From Nemertoderma westbladi (lineage: Eukaryota; Xenacoelomorpha; Nemertodermatida; Nemertodermatidae): a DNA stretch of 28,230 bases. A program made the translations under genes and the position numbers. A model generated the notes under the pieces. The model was not told the DNA's origin, did not search any database, and saw only the letters and a program-made list of their open reading frames with translations. The first letter of the stretch is position 1. Every line of letters begins with the position of its first letter. The stretch lies in NCBI GenBank assembly GCA_032718475.1, contig JAUCBJ010003723.1, positions 1 through 28,230 of the forward strand. The letters run 5' to 3'. This document shows, in pieces, positions 19,979 through 28,230 of this stretch.

Positions 19979-19986
19979 CATTAGTT

Positions 19987-20736
19987 CCCTTCTAATATGG
20001 CTCCGAAATAGATGCAAATTTGTTAAATTTTAAATTTTCTCTCACAGATAAATTGTTATTTATTCTTCTTATGACGAACCTAGCTACCTCAAACCTGCCT
20101 CGCTTCCTGCTTTAACGTTTGAGGCTGATATAATTATTGCTAAGCCAGTGATAGTCCATATACCATAATACTGTATGGTAGTAATCGTGCTCGTGCACTA
20201 TGCATAATAAATTCAGACACCACCGGCACCGCCCACTACTCTCGCCACCAGCCCAGCCCAATACATTAATTAAACATCTTAGTGGGGCGAGCCACGTAGT
20301 GGTTGAAGCTTTACCGTACAGATTTCATAATGTTGACATTCTTGTGATCTGCAATTTAAGATTATAAATTTTAACACGCAAAATGAATATTAAATAACGA
20401 TTAGAAAATTTATTTATTTCCAGCAGCTGCTATTGCAATCTGCAATGGTTTTCATATGTATAAATTGCCGGCAGTGTAGGTAGACCTACTCGATTCAAAA
20501 TAACAACAGCAATTGGCCCTTAAAAGGGGCATTTGGGTTGAGTTGTATTACAGTATGTGACATGTGTCTGTAGGCATATTGAATTATCAAAATTAATTAC
20601 AATTAAATTAATAGATAGTCGAATAGTCAATCTTCACTACAGAAGATTAATGTCCTTTATCCAGACCGGCAATGCGGAGAAATTTCCTGTTGGTTCCGTG
20701 ACCTTCGGAAGATCGCTTTTCAGAGCACATCATGCC
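19987..20736. other. 3' part of the P-like element without recognised coding sequence
   Basis: About 750 bp between the transposase stop and the left TIR. On the coding (minus) strand no long frame continues and I cannot find the missing GTP-binding and C-terminal acidic region. Possible short exons cannot be excluded. AATAAA-like hexamers on the minus strand could end the transcript. Confidence 0.4.
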
Positions 20737-22089
20737 TTATTCACCATCACCTTTATCCTCTATTTCGTCACGAAATAGATTGTTTGAGCAATTGTTGGCC
20801 CGGACGTTGTCATTAACCAAAGCAACAATTTCACCGCCATGTTTGTGGAAAGAGGTAATTGCTTCCTTGATACACGTATGGGCAAATAGGGCTGTCATGG
20901 AATGAACTGGAATCATCTGAACCATCACTGAAGGTCCCCCGTATAAAATCTTAACCATCGAGCAGAGGACTGAGTTGGCCAACTCCGATGGGTCATCCTT
21001 AGCGTAGCCAAACACTCCATGTCCTTGATACAATAGTTTGGGAACCACCTTTACTTCGTCCGTTATAAGAATCGCCTTTGGGGATTCGGCAGCAGGCCTA
21101 CCAGCTGGTAAGCTGTTCTTTGCTTTACGAATAGCCGTTTCTATGAGCAAATCACTGGTGACTCCCTGTTTTAGCGATCTTATCTTCCTTTCGCATGGAA
21201 GAATAGCAATCTGCCGCAGTATACTATATGGCAGACGCGGGTAGCCCTGAACAGCCAGTAGATAATCCGACTGTGAGTAACACTTCGAACCGCTACAATG
21301 CAGCTGCAACTGATGGGATATAAACTCCAGCTGGGTTTTGTATTTACAATCAGAGCTGGAGGCGATAGCGTCATCAATCAACTCTCGGGCTTTCAGCAGC
21401 AAGTTCTCGGTCGTTCCTACCACGCTTCGTTTAACTGCGACAATAACCTCCAACAGCTGGGACCAGCGAATGAGCTGCGCGTTAGGAGCGAGGCAATAGT
21501 TGAGCGATATACGTTTGTTAGTAGGATTAAATGCAGTAACATAGATATCACTGCAGAGAAGCTGCCTCGTTTCAATACATATTTTGCCAGCGTAGGAATC
21601 GCTGACAAAAACATACAGCATAATGAAATCAGCAGTTATCTTAACAAATATATCGACGGACTCAACACGAACATCGTTGCGAATCCACGTTTCGACATCG
21701 TCACGGAAGATATCGAACCCGCCAATTACATCCCGGCGGTTTAGCGATTGAACCTGTCGCTCTTCGATCGGTGGCTCCGCTCGTAACTTCCCTGGTGGCG
21801 GAGGAACACAGGATGCTGGAACCCCAGGAAAGAAGAATGGCGGGATAGTCGGCCGCAACGCTCCTCCCGGAACCTTCCGATGAGGGATATCCTGCGGGAA
21901 TCCTGGCCAATGTCGTATACAAATAACAGCATCGGCGCTATACTTTATGGGCGATCCATCAGGAGCAGACGGCTTTGGAAGAGCAGCAATCCATTGCTGA
22001 CGTTCCACGCCGAATGGGAGCTTGACAGTTCGTACAGTTCTTCCCTCGTAGTTGCCATCGCATCCATACACACAACAGTGTTTCCCCAT
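20737..22089 (-). CDS. P-element-type THAP-domain transposase, C-terminally truncated
   Basis: This 450-residue protein starts with a THAP zinc finger: CCVYGC (Cys6/Cys10), W33, P40, and CIRH (Cys57/His60), then a TIP motif near residue 82 like the AVPTIF box. A proline-rich linker and a middle region follow, with GYPRLPYSILRQ (282-293), a P-transposase hallmark. Then comes the first part of the RNase H-like catalytic domain: LITDEVKV (likely catalytic Asp344), GGPSVMVQMIPV, and VNDNVRAN (likely Asp427). Family members run to about 750-900 residues and carry a GTP-binding insertion and a last catalytic Glu, both absent here. The Met at 22089 is chosen because the THAP finger begins at residue 5. 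A splice-donor-like AAAG/GTGATG lies just before the stop, so the frame may be followed by an intron. The gene sits wholly within its TIRs. Identity is well supported; activity is doubtful. Confidence 0.9.
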   Translation of the reverse strand: MGKHCCVYGCDGNYEGRTVRTVKLPFGVERQQWIAALPKPSAPDGSPIKYSADAVICIRHWPGFPQDIPHRKVPGGALRPTIPPFFFPGVPASCVPPPPGKLRAEPPIEERQVQSLNRRDVIGGFDIFRDDVETWIRNDVRVESVDIFVKITADFIMLYVFVSDSYAGKICIETRQLLCSDIYVTAFNPTNKRISLNYCLAPNAQLIRWSQLLEVIVAVKRSVVGTTENLLLKARELIDDAIASSSDCKYKTQLEFISHQLQLHCSGSKCYSQSDYLLAVQGYPRLPYSILRQIAILPCERKIRSLKQGVTSDLLIETAIRKAKNSLPAGRPAAESPKAILITDEVKVVPKLLYQGHGVFGYAKDDPSELANSVLCSMVKILYGGPSVMVQMIPVHSMTALFAHTCIKEAITSFHKHGGEIVALVNDNVRANNCSNNLFRDEIEDKGDGE

Positions 22090-22327
22090 TCCAGTTTATA
22101 ACCCGAATAATCTGATATTACTGTAATGTGTGTTAAAACTACCGTAGCTACCGGTACTAAGCTGCAGCCTGTCAGCCTGTAGTTATGTTAAACCTTTTTA
22201 AACATTACTAAATAATAAATATTAAATACATAAATATAAATCAACTGATTTAAAAAAGTACATAAGTAATTGGGTTTATTACTGGATTACACAGTTGTAC
22301 AGCCAGACAGCAGTACTGGAATTCTGC

Positions 22328-22401
22328 AACTAATGGACCCCGCTTGCCGCTAGCGGGGTCTGGATATTCAGTGTGCCAGTCCTGTAGTATAGCAGTCCTT
22401 G
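22328..22401. repeat. Right TIR of the P-like element
   Basis: The inverse of 19920-19986, with one 7-base insertion next to the palindrome. It ends CTGTAGTATAGCAGTCCTTG. The duplication GTCCTGGT follows at 22402-22409. Confidence 0.93.
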
Positions 22402-22453
22402 GTCCTGGTATAAATTAATACAGTAATATTCCTGTTCCACCTTTAGGTTCCAC

Positions 22454-22726
22454 CTTGGTGTAGTGGTTGCATTGAATTCACATCTCCCGTAGGTCGTGGG
22501 TTCGATCCTCACATGGGCCAGGGCAGTTTTCGTTTCGGCACGAATGCTTTAAAGGGACCAGCCAGGGCGCATCACTGCCTTGCATCCTTAAGTGGTAGCT
22601 AAATGAGAACTGGAGTTTCCTCTGGGGAGTAAAGTTCTGGGGGGACCGCACTGGAAATAAGTCGTCAGACTTTGTGCGTAATCCCTGGCCTAGCGGCCGA
22701 AGAAAATTTACTTTTACTTTTTTTTT
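22454..22726 (+). repeat. tRNA-derived SINE
   Basis: The head reads CCTTGGTGTAGTGGTTGCAT and continues to GTGGGTTCGATCCTC, the A and B boxes of an RNA polymerase III promoter, spaced as in a tRNA. A body of about 200 bp follows (CTTTAAAGGGACCAGCCAGG, then GGCCTAGCGGCCGAAGAAAA) and ends in TTTACTTTTACTTTTTTTTT. There is no intact tRNA acceptor stem, so it is a SINE rather than a tRNA gene. It lies 44 bases beyond the P-like element's duplication. A head fragment occurs at 8866-8916 on the other strand. Confidence 0.85.
22456..22508 (+). promoter_or_regulatory. Internal Pol III promoter of the SINE (A and B boxes)
   Basis: A box TGGTGTAGTGG (22456-22466) and B box GGTTCGATCC (22499-22508), the latter an exact match to the GGTTCGANNCC consensus. 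Confidence 0.8.
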
Positions 22727-23061
22727 GTATTCTAGAAGTCCATGCAGCCATGGTCAGATGGTCTGATATAGGACTACCGGTTGCTATCTGCGTACTGCTG
22801 TACTGGCGTAGGCCTATTGAAAATTGTACAGGTAGGCTAGGGCTAGGCCCCCTATACCCTAGGTACCGGTAATTCATAATTAATACAGTAGGCCTAATAT
22901 AATTCATATTTCATAAATAAAGAGAATGGCAGAATGGCTTGATAATGATAACGTGATTTGATAACTCTGTAACTGGATGAGCTGTGCTTGTGAGCAGGTG
23001 AGTGGAGTTGTAAGTTGACAAGTTGATTGCTGCCGCTACCTTCTGACTGCCTGACCTCATC
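22727..23061. other. Upstream region of the P450 gene
   Basis: No gene is seen. A strong splice-donor-like CAG/GTGAGT occurs at about 22995-23003. CCTGCTGTCCCAGCAG just after the ATG could act as an acceptor. A spliced 5' end is therefore possible. No TATA box is evident. Confidence 0.35.
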
Positions 23062-24339
23062 ATGGAATTGGAACCTGCTGTCCCAGCAGGTACTCTTCGT
23101 TATAGCATATTCGGCGATAAATCAAACGAGTTCTATAAGGATCCTCTAAGTTTTGTTCAATCTCGAACAGCGCTTTACGGAAGGTCAATATTCCTAGAAA
23201 GATTCCTAACCAAACCAACTGTCTTCATTACCGATTACGCATCGGTGAAGGAACTTCTTATTGATAAATCAAGATCATTTTCTTTCGGTTACAAACAGTT
23301 TCTAAGTCATGTTTACGAGGATAACATTGTATTTACGAATGGAGATGTTGCCTCAGAAATTCGTGGTAGCATGAAGGGTTTATTCGATGCAGATAAAATA
23401 GCATCTTATCATGAAAAACATATCCAACCAATTATAAACAAGTTGTTAAGAAACGCAACTTACCTCAATGAAACTCCAGCTTATACTAGTATGAAGTACC
23501 TTTCTACAAACATTTGTCTCGCGACTTTTTTAGGACTTGACGAAAACAGCCGCAATAACGACAATACGAGTGCAATAAACGAGGTCTCGAAACTAGCTAC
23601 CACTCATTGGCACGGTATCATATCCGTCCCCGTCAACCTGAAACTACCGTTTACCGGAATCAGTAATTGGTACGCAAAAAGCGTCGAGGCAAGGAAATCT
23701 TTGTCGGAAATCGCCGCGGCGAAAATTAAAAGTGCAAATAAGGAAAGTTGCCCATTTCTTGCGAGTTTGCGTGATAAGGTAGGAAGTCAATCAGCTGTTC
23801 AGCACAGTTTGCTGTTTATTTCGTCTCTTATACCGAAAGCTTTAGCTTCTATTCTTACATCATTCCTCGTTGTAACTTCTCAGAATATGGAACTGCAAGT
23901 TCGATGTCTGGATAACCCAAATCTTATAAACTGTGTGATTAAGGAAGTTTGTCGGATGTGGCCGCCTTTTGTAGGAGGTAGACGTATAGCCTTAGAGGAC
24001 GTAACCCTTGGTGGTTACCTAGTTACTAAGGGTCAGCCGGTTGTTTACGTTTCGCACCGGGCGCATAGAGACCGCTCTGTATTCCGGGATCCAGACACGT
24101 TTATCCCGGAGCGATGGCTGGACGACAGCGCCGATATATTTACCTTCGGGTTGGGAGAGAGATCGTGTTTAGGGTTCGATTTGGTGGAGTTTGTTTTGGT
24201 TTCGGTTTTGACACAGTTACTCCAGTTGTACACATGGCGGCCTGTCTGCGACGACTTCGATGGCAACGTCGTCTATAAATGGCTCCCAATTTCTCGACCG
24301 AAAAATGATTTTCTTCTTAAATTTACTTCTAGAGAATAA
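23062..24339 (+). CDS. Cytochrome P450-like protein, CYP26/CYP120-like, atypical I helix
   Basis: This 425-residue protein is encoded by one uninterrupted frame; its ATG has A at -3 and G at +4. It starts at a hinge-like VPAGTLRYSIFGD and DPLSF (7-31) with no membrane anchor. C helix: GDVASEIR (94-101) keeps Arg but lacks the usual Trp/His. K helix: EVCR (295-298, the ExxR motif). Then PERW (349-352) and the heme loop FGLGERSCLG (362-371) with ligand Cys369. The C-terminal SRPKNDFLLKF resembles the SPRPKDNLRVKF-type end of CYP120/CYP26 proteins. The I helix (248-272, LLFISSLIPKALASIL) has no [AG]Gx[DE][TS]: the acid-alcohol pair is replaced by Ile-Pro. The heme should bind, but ordinary oxygen activation is doubtful. 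The lack of introns and anchor is unusual for an animal P450. Substrate unknown. It could be a functional divergent enzyme or a decaying retrocopy; the open frame favours the former. Confidence 0.85.
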   Translation: MELEPAVPAGTLRYSIFGDKSNEFYKDPLSFVQSRTALYGRSIFLERFLTKPTVFITDYASVKELLIDKSRSFSFGYKQFLSHVYEDNIVFTNGDVASEIRGSMKGLFDADKIASYHEKHIQPIINKLLRNATYLNETPAYTSMKYLSTNICLATFLGLDENSRNNDNTSAINEVSKLATTHWHGIISVPVNLKLPFTGISNWYAKSVEARKSLSEIAAAKIKSANKESCPFLASLRDKVGSQSAVQHSLLFISSLIPKALASILTSFLVVTSQNMELQVRCLDNPNLINCVIKEVCRMWPPFVGGRRIALEDVTLGGYLVTKGQPVVYVSHRAHRDRSVFRDPDTFIPERWLDDSADIFTFGLGERSCLGFDLVEFVLVSVLTQLLQLYTWRPVCDDFDGNVVYKWLPISRPKNDFLLKFTSRE

Positions 24340-24743
24340 CTATTCTATATAAATATTTAATCAATTAGAGTCACACAGCAAATCATTTTCACTGCATTCA
24401 TCTTCATTCCATATGTAAATTTCTCACTCTAGTCGATTTATATTTATATGTAATTTTTATATATTTAATTTTATATAATTTTGCCTATTTGCTGTGATCA
24501 AAATAATCTATCATTATTATCTTAAGAGGTCATATCATTTCTTTTGAATGAATGATGAATTAATTTTTAAGTCGTTTTATATGTATAGAAGCACGACGTA
24601 GTTTATTACTAATTGATTTGAAAGTGTTCAGCAGAATTTAAACAGATTAGAATGTTAGGGATTTTCCAACCGGTCTTGCTGCTGTCAGGATCCTTATTTT
24701 TGGGATCTGAAATTCTATTTTCGTTAAGTTTAAAGTTTAGCGG

Positions 24744-24749
24744 AATAAA
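24744..24749 (+). terminator. Candidate polyadenylation signal for the P450 gene
   Basis: The first clear AATAAA after the stop, about 405 bases downstream. Another AATAAATAAATAAATAAA cluster lies near 24977-24994. Confidence 0.35.
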
Positions 24750-26117
24750 AATACGAAACGGAATTTTTCACAACATTATATCACTTAATTTCACACTGCT
24801 TATTTATATATATATTTAGTGAGTGTATATTTAGTAAATTTTTTTTTTTCACAATTTATACATGGGGATTAGATTTTTGGACGGGATCCCGTTATATTTA
24901 GGGCCCTGTCCTAAATGTCGGGATTTGGATCGGGGGTTATTGTTTCGCCTTAATCCGGGAACATATAAACATTGTTAATAAATAAATAAATAAAGCATTA
25001 TATACTTACGTGCTCTGAATTTTGCTTATCAGACAAGATACACATTGTACCGGTTTATGAAATATGAATAGTTAATATTTTGTTACAATGTAAGTTATGT
25101 ATATTAATAATAATAAACAATGTAACATAAACTGTTACATTGTGTCACGATGGTTTGATTTTTTAGTTTATAAATAATAATTTACTGCAGCTATAATGAA
25201 ATGTACTTATATGACACCTACAAACCCCAGTGACCTCGATGGTTTATTACTTAAATCAGACAATTATTTTTGTTTTTAGCTGTTTTTTGTTTTTAGCTGT
25301 TTTTTACGTAATTTAACTGTTTTGAACTTTGTGGTGTATCGTGTATCCAATTTGTTTGTCTGCAGTTTGTAAATTTCATAAGCTGAAAGATATTCCGTTT
25401 TTTTTACTGAACCTTACATGGGAGTACCGGTATAGTAAATGTTATTGTGTTAGAATAAGTATAAAAGCGGAAAAAAACGTTTTTTCCACTCATTGTCTTT
25501 TAACGAAGTTCAGATATTCTGTCCTCGTGTGTTACGTTTTCCACTCGTTGGCTATCTAGTACTGTTTTCCGCTTACTCTGTTTTAATCGAATAATACTAA
25601 TAGTCCTTTCCTGAAAATTGCCGAATTTTACACGATTCCATTTCACAAAACTTTAATTCAATGCACCATAGGCAGGATTTGGAATTGTTTTTTTTTCAAC
25701 TGCTAATTTTTTTTTGTTTCGTAGTTTTTTAAGTAAAACAGTTTTTTTTTATTGTTTTTTGTTTTTGGATTTAATATATATATATAATTATATACATAAT
25801 GAAATGATTATAATTTTCACATTTGATTTTTAAGTTAGAAAATAAATTATTGATTGAGTTGATTTGCTAGATAGTTCGGAAATTTAAACAGTCGATCGGT
25901 TTCACCATATCTTTTCGTTTCTTCACACCGCTACACTTTTCATTCCAAAACAAATTAGCAGATATTTCTCGAAATGTTCAATTATTTAAATTATTGTGGG
26001 CTTTGTTAGGTCAGAGCATCAGAAAGTACAATTTTACAAAATATCTGACCAATTGTCAGTTTTTTCTGTACTAGAAATATTCGTGCTTTAGAACAAAGTT
26101 CCAAAGATTTGCCCAAG
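24750..26117. other. AT-rich non-coding stretch
   Basis: No gene or RNA is supported. It contains T-runs, a repeated TTTTTGTTTTTAGCTG word (25267-25300) and a TATATATATAATTATATA tract near 25775. The 76-codon frame at 25329 has no domain. Confidence 0.35.
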
Positions 26118-26160
26118 TAAGTTCTACTTTTTTTCCCATGTAATAAATAATTATTATTCT
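26118..26160. repeat. Direct copy of the ACATGGGAAA element end
   Basis: TAAGTTCTACTTTTTTTCCC followed by ATGTAATAAATAATTATTAT matches 26773-26815 closely. It may be one end of an older member of the small inverted-repeat family at 26658-26805. Confidence 0.55.
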
Positions 26161-26657
26161 TAAATTGTTACTTTTTCGCTCGAATTTAGACCAAAATCGG
26201 GAGAAAAGTAACCTATACGATTGCATTGACTTTACTTTTTTTCCCGGCGAAAAAAGTAAAATAAATTATTTTTGGTGGAATTTCTTAAATGTTATTAAAT
26301 ATTTTCGAAAGAGCATCGACGTAGAAATGGTTTGCACGTAATTTGAGCAAAATCCGTTCACACATTCAAAAGTTACTGCAACTTTAGTGTCTCTGCGCGG
26401 CGTCTCCAAAACGGAACTCAATACCCAATATTGGTTTATGTAGTTAAGCGGCTCTCTAGTTACGTAACTAATATTCGAGAACACTAAATTATATATCATT
26501 GAATAAGGCAGCATCACGAGTTGAAGAGTTCAGTAATTTAAATTGCAGTAACTATGGAAGCAATATAGTATAATACTATAGTCCAATTTATTTTGTACCA
26601 CTATATCTCTGTACGTTTTATTAAAGAATTAAACAACAAAAAAGTACCAATTTAATA
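26161..26657. other. Non-coding stretch
   Basis: No supported gene. An 83-codon minus-strand frame at 26266-26517 is without recognisable domain. Confidence 0.3.
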
Positions 26658-26805
26658 ATAAAATTACGTATTACATGGGAAAAAAACGTATAATTTTTTT
26701 TCAATATTCTCACGACCCTTTATTAACCTCGCTGACGCTCGGTAAATAAAATGCATCGAGAATAGTGATAAAAAGTTCTACTTTTTTCCCATGTAATAAA
26801 TAATT
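26658..26805. mobile_element. Small foldback element with ATTACATGGGAAAA ends
   Basis: GTATTACATGGGAAAAAA (from 26669) is inverted at TTTTTTCCCATGTAATAA (26781-26798). Inner sequence is also self-complementary (TATTCTC with GAGAATA, TTTATTAACC with CGGTAAATAAA). It is about 145 bp and MITE-like. Confidence 0.6.
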
Positions 26806-27264
26806 AATATTGTTTAGAATAGAGAGATACAACAATATTTTTCTGAAATGTCATTTTTCTGAATTTAGTGAAAACTGAATAATGGAATTAATAACTGAAG
26901 TTTTCTGGTTTGGTTTTTGAAATGTTTTACTAAAGTTCTCCATTTCAGTACTTATTTACAATATTTACCTAGAATATTAAATACTTTAGTAAAGTTTAGT
27001 ATCTTGTATTGTGTAGAGTATGGGGGAAAATTGTTAATGATGAGTTAACAATTCAAGCTTTAAATTCAAATCATTAATCAAAAAAATACCATAAAATCAT
27101 TTACAAACGCAATTAGTCATACATTAAAGGCAAGGAGCAGGTTACAGTAGCACGTGATACTAACCAAAACAATAAACAAAAGTCGAATTTAGTTTAATTT
27201 TTTCCCGTAATCAATCAGCTGTTATTTGCGTTGATTTTCGCTTGGGGAGGGATTCATTTTGATT

Positions 27265-27283
27265 CCCCCCCCCCCCCCCCCCC
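27265..27283. repeat. Poly-C tract
   Basis: A run of about 19 C next to GGGAGGGATTC. The exact length is uncertain in any assembly. Confidence 0.85.
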
Positions 27284-27717
27284 TCCCTTTAGGGTAGAAT
27301 TATAATTGTTTGGTATGATGTAGACTATTATTTTTTTGTGTGTATAGTAGAGTAGAATCATATTTATTTGTGAAGATTAGAATAATAGTTATTTGGTAGT
27401 TATAGAGTAGAATAATTATAAATTATAACCGAATTATAGAGGTGATTAACAGTAGTATTACGGACATTTGGTTAATAGTAGTGCAGAGCTGTACAGCCGT
27501 AAACGCCATCTACCAGACCATCATACATCTAAAACAGTCTGAACGTCGGGAAGTTGTATGGGGCGGGATTGCAGTGGTCTGTACTGTAGGGCCGACGAAA
27601 ATGTGCAAGGTCGTCCTCCGATGCCAAAACTCGCGAATATAAACAGAACTAATTCGGATAGTCGAAGGGGCAACTAACTTAACGAACCCAAATCGAAACA
27701 CGAGCTGAGAATGATAA

Positions 27718-27875
27718 AATTACGTATTATATGGAAATACAATATTTTGATACCCCCCCTATCTAAACACAATGTAATGCATAATTGACATCCCTTTCGG
27801 ATACCCGTTCACTTACATATCTGAGCAACGCATATAATACAACGCAATTATTTTATTTCCATGTATAATAATAAT
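27718..27875. repeat. Possible second member of the ATTACATGGRAA foldback family
   Basis: AATTACGTATTATATGGAAATA on the left is roughly inverted as TATTTCCATGTATAATAATA on the right, about 155 bp apart, the same size and termini as 26658-26805 with a different core. Confidence 0.45.
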
Positions 27876-28230
27876 ATAATATATGTATGAATATAGTAAT
27901 ATTTAGAATAGAGTTGAATATTAATCATATTTATTTGGTGTGGCAATTGTATCTTCAATCTATTCAATGCAATATATTTAATATATTTGGTGCACTTTTA
28001 TTTATATTCGGTGTTTGGTAGCCCTAACTTTCGTGTGTCGCTGCTTGTATGAGTCAATAGATGGCCATATTAATTTATACTTGCCAATACATTTTATAGA
28101 TTCACAATGCTACCAAGAAACGATGGAGCGAACCAGCTAGGTACTCGTCTCTACTGCAACCCCCGTTGCGCTCGTCCTGTACATTAGGGTGGCCCAGAAA
28201 CAAATTTGTAAATTCGTGGCTACCCGCCCC
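27876..28230. other. Right edge of the window, nothing identified
   Basis: AT-rich to about 28000, then a GC-richer segment (28010-28230) without a recognised protein or RNA. A gene or repeat continuing beyond the window cannot be excluded. Confidence 0.3.

Larger units (their letters stand above)
19920..22401. mobile_element. P-superfamily DNA transposon, 2482 bp
   Basis: Terminal inverted repeats start CAAGGACTGCTATACTACAG. The first 55 bases are identical on the two sides, then 12 more match after a 7-bp insertion on the right (left arm 19920-19986, right arm 22328-22401). A perfect 8-bp duplication, GTCCTGGT, flanks the element. The interior carries a minus-strand THAP/RNase H-like transposase gene. 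The 8-bp duplication, the THAP domain and the catalytic-domain motifs together place it in the P superfamily. Perfect duplications and near-perfect TIRs argue for recent movement. The transposase looks shortened at its C terminus, so the copy is probably not autonomous. Confidence 0.93.

Noticed and set aside
21298-21744. 148-codon plus-strand open frame
   Set aside because: It lies antisense inside the P-like transposase gene, which has clear domain evidence on the other strand.
22454-22526. A true tRNA gene
   Set aside because: A and B boxes are present, but acceptor-stem pairing is missing and a SINE body follows.
26266-26517. 83-codon minus-strand frame in a slightly GC-richer patch
   Set aside because: No recognisable motif or splice context; not distinguishable from chance.

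Overview
The window looks like gene-poor, repeat-dense, AT-rich genomic DNA from an animal, probably a marine invertebrate. The evidence is eukaryotic gene content (a THAP-domain transposase, a SMIM13-like membrane protein, a cytochrome P450), a tRNA-derived SINE, satellites, and many DNA transposons with terminal inverted repeats (TIRs) and target-site duplications (TSDs). The frequent TAGGCCTA-type words recall echinoderm and related genomes, but that is an impression and the species cannot be named.

Layout. Positions 2-262 are an open reading frame running in from the left edge, probably the last exon of an unrecognised gene. Positions 263-6795 hold no intact gene: a palindromic repeat (631-879), a foldback (2072-2197), a 31-bp minisatellite with higher-order structure (2489-3057), a 24-bp minisatellite (3455-3672), a long foldback (3993-4354) and a minus-strand integrase-type pseudogene broken by frameshifts (about 5735-6370). 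Positions 6804-13493 are one copy of a TIR element rich in the palindrome CTACGCGTAG. It is split by a nested stack of further TIR insertions: 7420-12964, then 9399-11891, then 9712-11643, then 11116-11460. A second, uninterrupted copy lies at 14632-15683. Between the two copies sits a short gene for a SMIM13-like single-pass membrane protein (13650-13961).

Positions 16343-17071 repeat the 631-879 family, with a 0.48-kb insertion. Positions 17862-18830 are a nearly homogeneous 56-bp satellite. Positions 19920-22401 are a P-superfamily DNA transposon with perfect 8-bp TSDs, long near-identical TIRs and a 450-residue THAP/RNase H-like transposase lacking its C-terminal part. A tRNA-derived SINE follows directly (22454-22726). 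Positions 23062-24339 encode an uninterrupted 425-residue P450 with a normal heme-Cys loop but a highly atypical I helix and no membrane anchor. From 24340 to the end the DNA is AT-rich with small inverted-repeat elements and no gene I can support.

The genes do not form a pathway. The unifying theme is mobile DNA: repeated nested insertion into a gene-poor region around two or three host genes. Nothing here is an operon, CRISPR array or prokaryotic system.
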